Positions 16,422 through 24,716 of a DNA stretch of 32,661 bases are shown in pieces. A model generated the notes under the pieces. The model worked only from the letters and a program-made list of their open reading frames with translations. It was not told the origin of the DNA and did no database searches. Origin of the DNA: Balneolales bacterium (GTDB lineage: Bacteria > Bacteroidota > Rhodothermia > Balneolales > Natronogracilivirgulaceae); contig SLJN01000171.1 of NCBI GenBank assembly GCA_007135115.1, forward strand, positions 1 to 32,661, given 5' to 3'. The first letter of the stretch is position 1. The number at the start of each line of letters is the position of its first letter. Position numbers and translations under genes: made by a program.

Positions 16422-16904
16422 ATGTTTTCACAATTAGGCAAAGCGTTTACGGTTCTACTCCTTAACGCTTTTATGATCGTCGGTTTAATGCTGGGATTTG
16501 GTTTTCTACAGGAAGTCGCCATATCTCTTTACGAAGCAGGTTTTCAAACTTATAGTGATTTTAAAGATAGTTTGACTGCCCATGCTACTAGCTTTTTGTC
16601 ACAGGAAACACATATCCTTTTCGGGATCATCTTTTGTGTAGGAGTTATCACTTATGATGCCATGCTCTTTATCTCCTGGCTGCGATCATTCCGGTTTACC
16701 AAAACTAAAAGCTGCAAACGCTGCCATCATAAGATCATCCGTGAGCCAAGATCTGGCGTAGACCGCTTGGTTTCCTTTGTAATCGCGTTGAAACGCTACC
16801 GATGTGTAGGATGCGGTAAAGAATATTTGATGATGCAACGCTCAGACAAACATGCTCCCGCACCCTCCTCCCAGGCTCAACCTTCTATGGTTCGTAAAGA
16901 TTGA
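16422..16904 (+). CDS. Two-TM membrane protein with C-terminal zinc ribbon
   Basis: I do not recognise a named family. The 160-aa protein has two hydrophobic helices (about 9-29 and 64-87) with a soluble, likely external loop between them. After the second helix comes a basic cytoplasmic region with two CxxC knuckles: Cys98/Cys101 in CKRCHHK and Cys128/Cys131 in CVGCGKEY, 26 residues apart, which is the pattern of a zinc ribbon. A short Pro/Ala/Gln/Ser tail ends the protein. The start at ATG 16422 has AGGGG about 12 nt upstream. It is divergent from lpdA and convergent (11 nt) with the aminotransferase gene. Zinc binding is inferred from the Cys spacing; the role is unknown. Confidence 0.75.
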   Translation: MFSQLGKAFTVLLLNAFMIVGLMLGFGFLQEVAISLYEAGFQTYSDFKDSLTAHATSFLSQETHILFGIIFCVGVITYDAMLFISWLRSFRFTKTKSCKRCHHKIIREPRSGVDRLVSFVIALKRYRCVGCGKEYLMMQRSDKHAPAPSSQAQPSMVRKD

Positions 16905-16915
16905 TTCACCCCGGG

Positions 16916-18070
16916 TCACACTGCTCCAAGGTGATCTTTAACCATACGGATGATCTCATCCTGATGTCTTTGCTCCAAATCCGGAAACAAAGGCAACGAT
17001 AAGCATTGTTGATAATACTTTTCTGAAGCAGATAAGTCAGTGGGTACTTTCCGGGCGTAGGGCTTCATAAATGTTAAATAGTGCAGTGGCACATAGTGAA
17101 CCTGGCACTTATAACCCGCTTTCATCAAGCGATCATACAACTTTTTCCTTTCCGGAATGCGGATAATAAATAGGTGCCAGCTATTCCGGTATTTATCCTG
17201 CTGCGGCGGCAACCCGATTTCATCAACACCCCTAAACGCCTGAAAATAATTGTCAACCAGCTTTTTTCTATTCTTCTGAAACTCCGGAAGCTGCCTTAGC
17301 TGAGCGACACCCATTGCACATTGCATTTCTGAAATCCGGTAATTAAACCCCGGATTGATGATATCATACCTCCAGGGTTCATCCTGTAAATTCCCGGACT
17401 GAATTCCGTGATTGCGAAACTTTCTGACTTCTTCGGCAAATTCCTCATCATTGGTTAGAACAGCCCCACCTTCGCCAGTAGTAATGTTTTTTAATGCCTG
17501 AAAGCTCACCACACCGGCCAATTCAAAACGCCCATCCGTAAATGGGAGCCACCCTCCGGATTCTTCGCGATATTCGGTTCCCATTGCATGACTTAAATCA
17601 GCAATTACAGGTATTTGGTACTCGCCGGCAATCCGGTGGATCTCCTGTCGATCGTAGCCATATCCTCCCATTGAAACCGGTACAATGAGTTTCGGATTAA
17701 TCGCTTCTGAATTCAACAGAGATTTAACCTTTCGGGTATCCAATGCCAGGTTTTCGGGCGATATATCCCCTAAAACCGGGTCCGCACCACAATGAAGTGC
17801 ACTTGCAGCAGTAGAAGCAAATGTAACAGCCGGAATGACAACCTGATCTCCCGGCTTAATCCCTGCGGCAAGATAGGCCAGATGCAACGCTGCCGAACCA
17901 CTTGAAACCGCAACAGCGTGTTTTACCCCACAGTAATGAGCCAGTTGATTTTCAAAATCCCTCAAATAGGCACCTTGAGAAACCGATTTCGTTTGAAGCA
18001 CTTTGCTTACCATTTCACGCTCCGGCTTCCCTATAACAGGCAGACTGTAATTAAGTAGTTCTGATGGCAT
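16916..18070 (-). CDS. DegT/DnrJ/EryC1/StrS family sugar aminotransferase
   Basis: This PLP enzyme (384 aa) transfers an amino group to a keto group on a nucleotide sugar, used for surface glycans. Family marks: SSGSAALHLAYLAAG (56-70), VIPAVTFASTA (78-88), IADLSHAMG with Asp158 for the PLP ring nitrogen, and SFQALKNITTGEGG, where Lys194 is the Schiff-base lysine. The C-terminal part has YRISEMQCAMGVAQL and VHYVPLHYL. The latter and the SHAMG motif resemble PseC-like 4-aminotransferases (pseudaminic-type sugars), but the exact sugar cannot be read. It is alone: no dehydratase, epimerase or glycosyltransferase is next to it. The start at ATG 18070 is 49 nt from the divergent small secreted protein. 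Confidence 0.9.
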   Translation of the reverse strand: MPSELLNYSLPVIGKPEREMVSKVLQTKSVSQGAYLRDFENQLAHYCGVKHAVAVSSGSAALHLAYLAAGIKPGDQVVIPAVTFASTAASALHCGADPVLGDISPENLALDTRKVKSLLNSEAINPKLIVPVSMGGYGYDRQEIHRIAGEYQIPVIADLSHAMGTEYREESGGWLPFTDGRFELAGVVSFQALKNITTGEGGAVLTNDEEFAEEVRKFRNHGIQSGNLQDEPWRYDIINPGFNYRISEMQCAMGVAQLRQLPEFQKNRKKLVDNYFQAFRGVDEIGLPPQQDKYRNSWHLFIIRIPERKKLYDRLMKAGYKCQVHYVPLHYLTFMKPYARKVPTDLSASEKYYQQCLSLPLFPDLEQRHQDEIIRMVKDHLGAV

Positions 18071-18119
18071 AAGTTGTGAGATTATTTATTCGTTATAGGA
18101 TAAGTATATAACCACCTCT

Positions 18120-18512
18120 ATGAAAATATTCCTTGCCATACTATTTGTGATCGGGTTCTATGCTCCATTTTCGTACAGTCAGGAGCAGGGGGAGTGGATT
18201 TTCCTGAATAGTGCTCAGGATTCAGCAGTTTATGAAGAAGACGGTTGGATTTGGGGATACAGCGGCAGCGCCTCACGTTTCCATGAAGGGGAGCCACGAC
18301 CGGGTCATTTACGACCTGTCATATTTTCCCCTGGTTACGGTTTCGAGATCGAGCTGATGTTTCGCTTTCAGATGTCGCCCTATGGCTTTTCTGATACCAC
18401 TTCCTATTATAATCCCTATCAATTTATTCCACCCCATTACCTGCATCCCCGGAAACCGATCCACCGACACTGGTCTCGTCCGCCTTACAGACCCTACTAC
18501 CGCGAAAAGTAA
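18120..18512 (+). CDS. Small secreted protein, 130 aa, unknown
   Basis: No family is recognised. A clear signal peptide (MKIFLAILFVIGFYAPFSYS, then QEQ) predicts export. The mature part is about 110 aa, rich in Trp, Tyr, Gly and Phe. The last third is dominated by Pro, His, Tyr and Arg (HYLHPRKPIHRHWSRPPYRP), which suggests an unstructured or metal/polymer-binding tail. There is no lipobox Cys and no Cys at all, so no disulfides. It is divergent from the sugar aminotransferase with a 49-nt spacer that must hold both starts. No terminator is obvious after it. Confidence 0.72.
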   Translation: MKIFLAILFVIGFYAPFSYSQEQGEWIFLNSAQDSAVYEEDGWIWGYSGSASRFHEGEPRPGHLRPVIFSPGYGFEIELMFRFQMSPYGFSDTTSYYNPYQFIPPHYLHPRKPIHRHWSRPPYRPYYREK

Positions 18513-18770
18513 GCCAATAGCTTAACAGCCCTTACTTTATTACAACAAACTCCTATACTTTAACCTCAATTATTCATTTAAAACATGACGTTCATCATTG
18601 TTTTAATGCGGGTTTGGTGCTTAATTAGCTATTAACGAAGAATAGTCTGTTGCTTTATTTATGAGCATCGGAAGTTTCGGTTATTCCCGGTATCGGGACA
18701 GTTTGAAGCTATTATTTTCTGAGTTCTTTAAATCTATTAACCTATTTTTTATCAATATCTGGAGGTTCTT

Positions 18771-19391
18771 ATGAAATTATTTATGCCTCTTTTAGCCTTT
18801 TCATTGGTGGTAATATTCGGATGTTCGCTCACGCACGCATCCGGTGATGTAACAACTTCCAATCAATCTATTTCGGAAGAAGCGGAGTTTGAAGTTTTGT
18901 ATTCATTCGACAACCGCGATCGAGGCGAGTGGATCGGCTCCAACCATTTTGAAGGTTTTTTAATCTCTGATGAGTGGAGCAGTCATGGAGAGTTTTCCCT
19001 GATGGGTATTCTGAAGCAGCAAGACCCGACCCATTTTGAGCCTGAGTTCACCAAAATTTACGGACCGAGTCTCCGTGACTTTTCCGGATATAAAGCTATC
19101 GCTGTTGACCTTAGACACGAAGAAGGCGACTGCGACCCCGGCGACGGACTCCATGCCAGAATTTATCTTACCGGTGAAGACTACAACATGATCGGATATA
19201 GCGAAGCCATCAGAGTTTGCACCGAAACCCATACCGCGACAATAAACTTGCCGGATGACCTTCTCGAAGGGATGGATAAATCAGCACTAGAAAAAGTAAG
19301 GCGACTAAGTGTAGAATTTCTGCCTTGTGAATCCGCAACCGGAAATATCGCTCTGTTTATTGATAACATCAGAGGGCTTCCGGCAGATTAG
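18771..19391 (+). CDS. Lipoprotein with a CIA30/CBM11-like jelly-roll domain
   Basis: The 206-aa protein has a lipoprotein signal ending in VVIFGC (Cys18). The mature part looks like an all-beta carbohydrate-binding-type fold of the CIA30/CBM11 kind: LYSFDNRDRGEW near the start, a middle strand set around FSGYKAIAVDLRH, and the typical closing IALFIDNIRGLP. Three further Cys (in GDCDP, RVCTE and LPCES) could form one disulfide. By inference it binds a glycan or stabilises an envelope partner; it has no catalytic motif. A strong GGAGG lies 5 nt before the ATG, unlike most genes in this window, so high translation is likely. A hairpin terminator follows. Fold assignment is by pattern only. Confidence 0.78.
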   Translation: MKLFMPLLAFSLVVIFGCSLTHASGDVTTSNQSISEEAEFEVLYSFDNRDRGEWIGSNHFEGFLISDEWSSHGEFSLMGILKQQDPTHFEPEFTKIYGPSLRDFSGYKAIAVDLRHEEGDCDPGDGLHARIYLTGEDYNMIGYSEAIRVCTETHTATINLPDDLLEGMDKSALEKVRRLSVEFLPCESATGNIALFIDNIRGLPAD

Positions 19392-19415
19392 GGTTTATTT
19401 GTGCTGATTTATATC

Positions 19416-19448
19416 TAATGAGACTCCCGAGCGAAGGGAGTCTTCATT
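19416..19448 (+). terminator. Hairpin terminator after the lipoprotein gene
   Basis: AGACTCCC (19421-19428) and GGGAGTCT (19436-19443) pair around a 7-nt loop. TAATG/CATTA extends the stem across a bulged A. Only a weak T-rich tail follows, so it may act in either direction or with help from Rho. Confidence 0.65.
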
Positions 19449-19511
19449 ATTGTGGCAAAATGTAGGTTAGTAATCAGAACATATAGGAACCACAATATCC
19501 ACATCATCCCC

Positions 19512-19550
19512 AAAACAAAAAAGCCCAACAACTCATAAGTCATTGGGCTT
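19512..19550 (-). terminator. Intrinsic terminator of tRNA-Arg
   Basis: On the minus strand AAGCCCAA and TTGGGCTT (plus 19543-19550 and 19521-19528) form an 8-bp stem with a 14-nt loop, followed by a T-rich run broken by one G. It begins 8 nt after the mature tRNA 3' end. Confidence 0.85.
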
Positions 19551-19557
19551 CAATGTG

Positions 19558-19631
19558 TGCGCTGGGGAGGATTCGAACCCCCAACCTTCTGATCCGTAGT
19601 CAGATGCTCTATCCAGTTGAGCTACCAGCGC
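19558..19631 (-). tRNA. tRNA-Arg (anticodon ACG)
   Basis: The minus strand folds as a standard 74-nt tRNA. Acceptor arms GCGCTGG/CCAGCGC pair exactly, the D-arm contains GCTC...GAGC, the anticodon stem TCTGA/TCAGA encloses CTACGGA (anticodon ACG), and the T-arm has GGGGGTTCGAATCCTCCC. The discriminator base is A and CCA is not encoded. ACG is normally edited to ICG and reads CGU, CGC and CGA. It is a single tRNA with its own terminator. Confidence 0.97.
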
Positions 19632-19925
19632 ATTTATTTATTTTATTATCAGAACAAATCCGATATAGAATAGTAAATATAAGCACTGAAGTAAGCTATT
19701 GCAACCTTTTAGGCACACTCTGGCACATGTTTTGTCCGGAATAAACCGTTTGCGAAAACTTCAATTTTTTGTTTTTTATGAAGACTCGTTGTTTCTAAAA
19801 GTGACAAAATTTTGTAGTTGATTGAATCTTTTTGTCATGCCTTTACGTAACTTACAGTGTTTCTATTCCGGTTTTTCAATTTCATGTACTGAATAGAGAC
19901 CAATAACAATTAAACCGATAAAGCC

Positions 19926-20270
19926 ATGAATTTTAAATTAAGCGAGCGATATAACAGTGTTGTCATAAAACTGAAGGGCAATGTTATGGGAGGACCGGAT
20001 GCCGCTCAGTTTTCACAAGAGCTAAAGAGACTTATTGATGAAGGCAAAAAGAATGTCGTCGTTGATTTAAGTAGTGTGAAGTTTATGAACTCATCCGGGC
20101 TTGGTATTCTCATCAGTGGATTAACGACTATGCGAAACGCCGGGGGTGATATGAAAATTTGCGGTGCTACCGAAAAAGTTGAAAGCTTACTTATGGTCAC
20201 CAAGCTCATAACCGTATTTGACAACTACAAGACCGAAGATGAAGCGGTTAAAGCTTTCGAAGCTGCTTAA
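19926..20270 (+). CDS. STAS-domain anti-sigma factor antagonist (SpoIIAA/RsbV-like)
   Basis: Single-domain STAS proteins bind an anti-sigma kinase and free its target sigma factor or effector. The 114-aa protein matches the fold throughout: GNVMGGPDAAQF (18-29), VVVDLSSVKFMNSSGLGIL (44-62) and LITVFDNYKTEDEAVKAF at the end. The phospho-acceptor serine of SpoIIAA corresponds to Ser56/Ser57 in MNSSG and is present, so phosphorylation control is possible. No anti-sigma kinase or phosphatase is in the window, so the partner is unknown. It is a single gene on the plus strand, with an inverted repeat at 19802-19837 upstream and a bidirectional terminator shared with ahcY. Confidence 0.92.
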   Translation: MNFKLSERYNSVVIKLKGNVMGGPDAAQFSQELKRLIDEGKKNVVVDLSSVKFMNSSGLGILISGLTTMRNAGGDMKICGATEKVESLLMVTKLITVFDNYKTEDEAVKAFEAA

Positions 20271-20308
20271 AACATGACCATAGCACAACAACTGGTCTTT
20301 CATACATT

Positions 20309-20352
20309 AAAAAAGCCCTGACCTGCAGTAGCAGATCAGGGCTTAATTTTTT
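20309..20352. terminator. Bidirectional terminator between the STAS gene and ahcY
   Basis: AGCCCTGA-C-CTGC (20314-20326) and GCAG-A-TCAGGGCT (20331-20343) form a 13-position stem with a 4-nt loop. The single odd position is C-A on the plus strand but a T-G wobble on the minus strand. T-runs follow on both strands, so it ends both convergent genes. Confidence 0.9.
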
Positions 20353-20368
20353 AAGAGAACTTGCCGGT

Positions 20369-21682
20369 TTAGTACCGATAGTGTTCCGGCTTAAACGGAC
20401 CGTCCTTCGGAATTCCGAGGTACTTGGCCTGATCTTCGGTAAGTTCTTCAAGCTTAACACCGATCTTGCTGAGGTGCAGTTGAGCAACCTTTTCATCAAG
20501 ATCTTTAGGCAGGATATGCACATCAGTGGTGAAATCGTCCGGGCGTTGCCACAGAGCGATTTGAGCCATAACCTGGTTGGTGAAGCTGTTGGACATCACG
20601 AAAGATGGGTGTCCGGTTGCGTTACCGAGGTTGAGCAGTCGACCTTCGGAAAGCAGAAAGATGGTGTTGCCGTTAGGCAGGGTAAAAGCATCTACCTGAT
20701 CCTTAATATTGTCTCGCTCGGCATTGTTCTCGAGCCACTTAACCTGGATTTCAGAGTCGAAGTGACCGATATTACCAACAATGGCCTGATCCGGCATTAC
20801 TTCGAAATGCTCGGCGCGAAGAACATCGGCACAACCGGTAGCTGTGATTACGATATTAGCTTCAGGAGCCGCTTCTTCCATGGGCTTAACTTCAAAGCCT
20901 TCCATGGCAGCTTGCAGCGCACAAATTGGATCAATTTCCGTTACAATAACACGGGCACCGTAGGAGCGCAGACTGTGAGCACTTCCTTTTCCTACGTCAC
21001 CATATCCGGCAACTACGGCAGTTTTACCGGCGATCATCACGTCGGTACCACGCTTGATACCGTCAACCAGTGACTCACGGCAACCGTAGAGGTTGTCGAA
21101 CTTAGACTTGGTTACAGAGTCGTTAACGTTCATGGCCGGAACACCGAGGGTGCCTTCCTGAGCCATTTGATAAAGACGGTGTACACCAGTAGTGGTTTCT
21201 TCAGAAAGACCGTTGATGCCTTTGAGAAGCTCCGGATACTTTTCATGTACCATGGCAGTGAGGTCACCGCCATCGTCAAGAATCATGTTAAGCGGCTTGC
21301 CATCCGGGAAATAGATAGTTTGTTCAATACACCAGTCGTACTCTTCATCAGTTTCACCTTTCCAGGCGTAAACCGGGCATGCGTCTCTGGCGATAGCTGC
21401 TGCGGCATGGTCCTGAGTAGAGAAAATATTGCAGGATGACCATTGTACTTCAGCACCGAGTTCGAGGAGAGTCTCAATAAGAACGGCTGTTTGTACAGTC
21501 ATGTGGAGGCAGCCGGCGATGCGGGCGCCCTTCAACGGCTTCTCTTTGCCGTACTCTTCGCGAAGGGCCATCAAGCCAGGCATTTCGGCCTCAGCGATTT
21601 TGATTTCTTTTCGACCCCAGTCAGCGAGGTTAATATCTTTAACCTTGTAGGGTAACTTTTCTTCTTGTTTATCCTGAATCAT
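20369..21682 (-). CDS. ahcY: Adenosylhomocysteinase
   Basis: SAH hydrolase splits S-adenosylhomocysteine into adenosine and homocysteine, regenerating the methyl cycle. The 437-aa length is typical of the bacterial tetrameric enzyme. Motifs: the [16 protein letters not shown] substrate region (57-72), DDGGD (136-140), [11 protein letters not shown] (187-197) with the catalytic Lys/Asp, the NAD-binding [10 protein letters not shown] (226-235), and the C-terminal PFKPEHYRY with the conserved Lys-x-x-x-Tyr. The start at ATG 21682 matches the family N-terminus ([16 protein letters not shown]). The 148-nt upstream region shows no structure I can identify as a SAH riboswitch. It is a monocistronic unit ended by the bidirectional terminator. 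Secure. Confidence 0.97.
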   Translation of the reverse strand: MIQDKQEEKLPYKVKDINLADWGRKEIKIAEAEMPGLMALREEYGKEKPLKGARIAGCLHMTVQTAVLIETLLELGAEVQWSSCNIFSTQDHAAAAIARDACPVYAWKGETDEEYDWCIEQTIYFPDGKPLNMILDDGGDLTAMVHEKYPELLKGINGLSEETTTGVHRLYQMAQEGTLGVPAMNVNDSVTKSKFDNLYGCRESLVDGIKRGTDVMIAGKTAVVAGYGDVGKGSAHSLRSYGARVIVTEIDPICALQAAMEGFEVKPMEEAAPEANIVITATGCADVLRAEHFEVMPDQAIVGNIGHFDSEIQVKWLENNAERDNIKDQVDAFTLPNGNTIFLLSEGRLLNLGNATGHPSFVMSNSFTNQVMAQIALWQRPDDFTTDVHILPKDLDEKVAQLHLSKIGVKLEELTEDQAKYLGIPKDGPFKPEHYRY

Positions 21683-21830
21683 GTATGGATTCGTTAGTTT
21701 AGTTCAAATTTTGAAGCGTCGTAAGGTAGGGATTATTTAATACCTTTTCAACGTTCATCTTATATTATATCTCACTGTTTATTAAGACATTACTAAATAG
21801 GCTCTAAATACCGGTTATCATAACCGAAAA

Positions 21831-22334
21831 TTATTCGCCATATTGCTCAATAATTTCTCGTGTTGTCTCATAATCAGCATCGGGTCCCTGATTGCCGATT
21901 TTTGTTTTTACAAAGTTTCCGTCAGGGTCAATGTAGATTTTATAGGGGATGGAGTTGATGCCAAGCACCTCGGCAATCTCATCATTATAGGCGTAGAAAA
22001 AGTCGTAATCGTGCTCATCTATAAAACCGGTGATGGTATCGCGATCATCCATCATCATTGGGGAGAGGGCGAGCACTACAAAATCACCATCAAAGGTTTC
22101 CTGTAGTTCGTCAAGGTGGGGAAAACTCACCAGACATGGCGTACACCAGGTTTCCCAGACATCAATGAGGACTACCTGCCCCTCAAAGCGGGATAGGTCG
22201 TACTCGTTGCCATCAAAATCAGTGAAGGTCAGGTTTTCCAGGAACTCCAACTGCTCATCGTTATAGGATACGTCGGAGGTTAGGGTGAAACCGGAAACCA
22301 AAATCAGTGTTAGTAGCGAAATCAGGGTTTTCAT
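21831..22334 (-). CDS. TlpA-like exported thioredoxin
   Basis: This protein belongs to the TlpA/ResA group of periplasmic thiol-disulfide oxidoreductases. I start it at the ATG at 22334 (167 aa), since MKTLISLLTLILVSGFTLTS is a clean signal peptide; the upstream frame to 22370 overlaps a hairpin. The active site is WCTPC (Cys64, Cys67), and the conserved cis-Pro is in NSIPYKIYID. The DFDGNEYDLSRFEGQVVLIDVWETWC lead-in is typical of AhpC/TSA-type thioredoxins that reduce cytochrome c or other exported proteins. It is the last gene in the nrnA-porX-tsaE strand run, 69 nt after the 92-aa gene, so its co-expression is uncertain. The substrate is unknown. Confidence 0.92.
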   Translation of the reverse strand: MKTLISLLTLILVSGFTLTSDVSYNDEQLEFLENLTFTDFDGNEYDLSRFEGQVVLIDVWETWCTPCLVSFPHLDELQETFDGDFVVLALSPMMMDDRDTITGFIDEHDYDFFYAYNDEIAEVLGINSIPYKIYIDPDGNFVKTKIGNQGPDADYETTREIIEQYGE

Positions 22335-22367
22335 ATTGCAAAAGAGGTTTAATATACATTCTGTAAA

Positions 22368-22386
22368 CAACCGGATATCCCGGTTG
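22368..22386. other. Hairpin upstream of the thioredoxin gene
   Basis: CAACCGG and CCGGTTG pair around ATATC, 34 nt before the tlpA-like ATG. There is only a short T-run on the minus side (TTT), so it would be a weak terminator or processing site. A very similar stem (AACCGG, 5 nt, CCGGTT) occurs at 27560-27576. Confidence 0.4.
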
Positions 22387-22403
22387 GTTCATCTCACAGC
22401 CAT

Positions 22404-22682
22404 CTATACTTCGGTGAGTAAATGCGACAAATTCAACTTATGTATCGGGATCAGGTATTTGGATTCCATTGCATCTTTATGAATGCCATACTCACCCGTT
22501 CCACGAAAATCCACGATACAAAACTGTTCTACCTTATTAATTATTTCCCCGATTCCGTAAAACTCGGGGCAAGGGCCATAATATACCAGATCCCCGGGCT
22601 GAAGCTCGTTCAGCGCACGGCGATGAAATGGCATAATGACCGGCAACCGGTCAATACGATATGGCAACTTACTATTCCTCAT
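22404..22682 (-). CDS. Small protein of unknown function, 92 aa
   Basis: No family is recognised. The frame has protein-like content, with a beta-rich core: NELQPGDLVYYGPCPEFYGI, then KVEQFCIVDFRGTGEYGIHK. This pattern suggests a small SH3-like or barrel domain. It starts at ATG 22682, 23 nt after the tsaE stop; an internal ATG at 22634 (76 aa) is preceded by a 7-bp hairpin and is an alternative start. The competing plus-strand frame (22422-22754) is unlikely because it is antisense to tsaE and has no coherent features. The position in the porX-tsaE run suggests co-transcription. Role unknown. Confidence 0.6.
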   Translation of the reverse strand: MRNSKLPYRIDRLPVIMPFHRRALNELQPGDLVYYGPCPEFYGIGEIINKVEQFCIVDFRGTGEYGIHKDAMESKYLIPIHKLNLSHLLTEV

Positions 22683-22705
22683 GAACGCCCGAAAATAAGA
22701 ATTTC

Positions 22706-23155
22706 TCAGGAACCGGACTCAATCATTAGTTTCCGTTTCGATTCTGATACATGATCAAATGTTACCCGAACAGTTGTGGCCGGCAACAGCTGCTCAATTC
22801 GGTCTGGCCATTCAATCAAAGAAATTCCGGAGCTGTTGATATAATTTTCCAGCCCGATTACTGTCGCCTCCTCTTCATCAGCAAGACGATAACAATCCAT
22901 GTGATAAACGGAATAACGGGCTTCATATTCATTGACAATCGCAAAAGTCGGAGAATCGACCTGATCGGGATTCCCGCCAAGCCCTTCTACCACACCCTTT
23001 ACAAAATGCGTTTTGCCGCTGCCCATTTCACCCGATAAAGCAACGACATCGCCAGGTTGAAGCTGTTCAGCAAAAGCCTGAGCTGCTTTAAGGGTTTCCT
23101 CAACTCCGTTGGTAATGATTTCTTTTCTTCCCCGAAAACTAATCTTCCTGCTCAT
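22706..23155 (-). CDS. tsaE: tRNA threonylcarbamoyladenosine biosynthesis ATPase TsaE
   Basis: TsaE is the ATPase of the TsaBDE complex that makes the t6A37 modification on ANN-decoding tRNAs. The 149-aa protein has the Walker A motif GEMGSGKT (42-49), VDSPTFAIVNEY after it, HMDCYRL, and LIEWPDRI with the conserved Trp/Glu region. The length is normal. Its ATG overlaps the porX stop by one base (TGATG), so translation is probably coupled to porX. Neither tsaB nor tsaD is in this window. The pairing of porX and tsaE has no obvious functional reason. Secure. Confidence 0.95.
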   Translation of the reverse strand: MSRKISFRGRKEIITNGVEETLKAAQAFAEQLQPGDVVALSGEMGSGKTHFVKGVVEGLGGNPDQVDSPTFAIVNEYEARYSVYHMDCYRLADEEEATVIGLENYINSSGISLIEWPDRIEQLLPATTVRVTFDHVSESKRKLMIESGS

Positions 23156-24705
23156 CAGGATTTAGGCTTCATCGTCGCCACGGGCAGTATGACCTCCTCC
23201 ATGGAAGCTCCTCCATGCTGGAAGGTGTCTCTGTAGCGATTCTGATAGTGATGATAGTTCGTCGGGTAGATGAAGTAGTAATCTTCTTTTGCGATGATGT
23301 AATTGGTGCTTGCATTCATTCTGGGCAGCTTATAATCAAGCGGCCGGTCGATTATGATGGCCGAATCATGATCGCATTTTAAATGCCGCCCGAACTTGTA
23401 TCGCAGACTCGTTGAGGTATCACGATCCCCGAGAACTTTGGTATCTCGTAAGGAGCGGACACTGCCGTGATCGGTAGTCACTACGATGGTGATATCATGA
23501 TCCGCAAGCGTCTGAAACATTTGATAAAGCGAAGAGTGCTCAAACCAGGTTTTGGTAAGTGAGCGAAATGCTGAAACATCAGGAGCCAGTTCTTTCAAAA
23601 CCGTTGAGTCGGAGCGTGAGTGAACCAGCATATCCACAAAGTTTATCACAAAAGAGCTGAAACGATTCTGGGTATAATTGGAAATACGATCGGCTATTTT
23701 TTTGCCCTCATCTGCCTGAAGAATTTTTTCATATTTCGGACTGAAATCATAGCCGAACTTTTTGAATTGTTCGATCAAAAGTTCTTCTTCATACTGATTC
23801 AAAGAGCTTTCATTCTCATCGCCGTTCTGCCAGAGGTGTGGATATCGCTTTTGAATATCGAGCGGATACATTCCGGCAAAAATGGCGTTCCGAGAATACG
23901 GAGTGGCCGTGGGCAGGATCGAGTAGTGATAATCCATCTCGATATGATAAAACTTGCTGAGCATCGACTGGAAAACCAGCCACTGATCGTACCGCATGCA
24001 GTCGATCAGAAAAAACATGGTGGTTTTGCCTTCATCCAGATGCGGTTTCACATAATGGCTCAGTACATCCGGTGACAACACCGGGCGCTCCGGATAAGAT
24101 TCGGATAACCAGTGCTTGTATTCTTTTTCAAGAAACCGACCGAATTCCAGGTTAGCCTGCTGAAACTGATCATCCAGAACCTGCCGCAAACCTTCGTCGC
24201 TTCGCTCCAGCTCAATATCCCAACCCGTCAGTTTCCGGTAAATTTCAGTCCAGCCCTGCCAATCGGGCTGCTCGTTAATCTCCATGGAGATCCTGTTAAA
24301 ACTTTGCAGGTAACTCTGGGCCGATTTCTCGTCGCGGATTCGGCTGCGATCTAAAATCCGCTTGATGGTCAATAATATTTGATTCGGATTAACCGGTTTA
24401 ATCAGATAGTCAGAAATTTTCCCCCCGATGGCATCTTCCATGATGCTTTCTTCCTCACTTTTGGTAATCATGACGACCGGCAGGGTAGGACTGATGTCTT
24501 TGATTCCAGAAAGTGTCGTGATGCCGTCCATCCCCGGCATTTGTTCATCAAGAAATACAAGATCGAATGGCTCTTTTTCGATCAGCGATATAGCGTCACT
24601 ACCGTTTGAAACCGGTGTTACATCAAATCCCTTTTTTTCCAGGAAAATAATGTGTGGTTTCAGTTGTTCAATTTCATCATCAGCCCATATAATTCTTGTG
24701 CTCAT
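23155..24705 (-). CDS. porX: PorX-like response regulator with PglZ/alkaline phosphatase-type domain
   Basis: This 516-aa protein is organised like Porphyromonas PorX, the regulator of type IX secretion, whose effector domain has been reported as a zinc-dependent phosphodiesterase acting on cyclic oligonucleotides. Residues 1-120 are a receiver domain: acidic pair Asp9-Asp10, phospho-acceptor Asp53 in [11 protein letters not shown], Thr81 and Lys103 in LIKP. A helical linker (about 125-215) follows. The effector begins at [12 protein letters not shown] (Asp235), with the Thr266/Thr268 region in [20 protein letters not shown] (Asp358, His362), TTDHGS (Asp412, His413) and QHGGASMEE (His497). 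The full set of expected metal-binding and catalytic positions seems intact. It has no DNA-binding domain. The kinase PorY is not in the window. It sits 11 nt after the ComEA-like gene and overlaps tsaE by one base. Confidence 0.92.
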   Translation of the reverse strand: MSTRIIWADDEIEQLKPHIIFLEKKGFDVTPVSNGSDAISLIEKEPFDLVFLDEQMPGMDGITTLSGIKDISPTLPVVMITKSEEESIMEDAIGGKISDYLIKPVNPNQILLTIKRILDRSRIRDEKSAQSYLQSFNRISMEINEQPDWQGWTEIYRKLTGWDIELERSDEGLRQVLDDQFQQANLEFGRFLEKEYKHWLSESYPERPVLSPDVLSHYVKPHLDEGKTTMFFLIDCMRYDQWLVFQSMLSKFYHIEMDYHYSILPTATPYSRNAIFAGMYPLDIQKRYPHLWQNGDENESSLNQYEEELLIEQFKKFGYDFSPKYEKILQADEGKKIADRISNYTQNRFSSFVINFVDMLVHSRSDSTVLKELAPDVSAFRSLTKTWFEHSSLYQMFQTLADHDITIVVTTDHGSVRSLRDTKVLGDRDTSTSLRYKFGRHLKCDHDSAIIIDRPLDYKLPRMNASTNYIIAKEDYYFIYPTNYHHYQNRYRDTFQHGGASMEEVILPVATMKPKS

Positions 24706-24716
24706 CTACTTCGGTT

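Noticed and set aside
20381-21073. 230-codon plus-strand frame antisense to ahcY
   Set aside because: ahcY is certain on the other strand; long antisense frames are expected from its codon use.
21683-21830. Possible SAH or SAM riboswitch upstream of ahcY
   Set aside because: I could not find the conserved stems or a terminator in this 148-nt AT-rich region.
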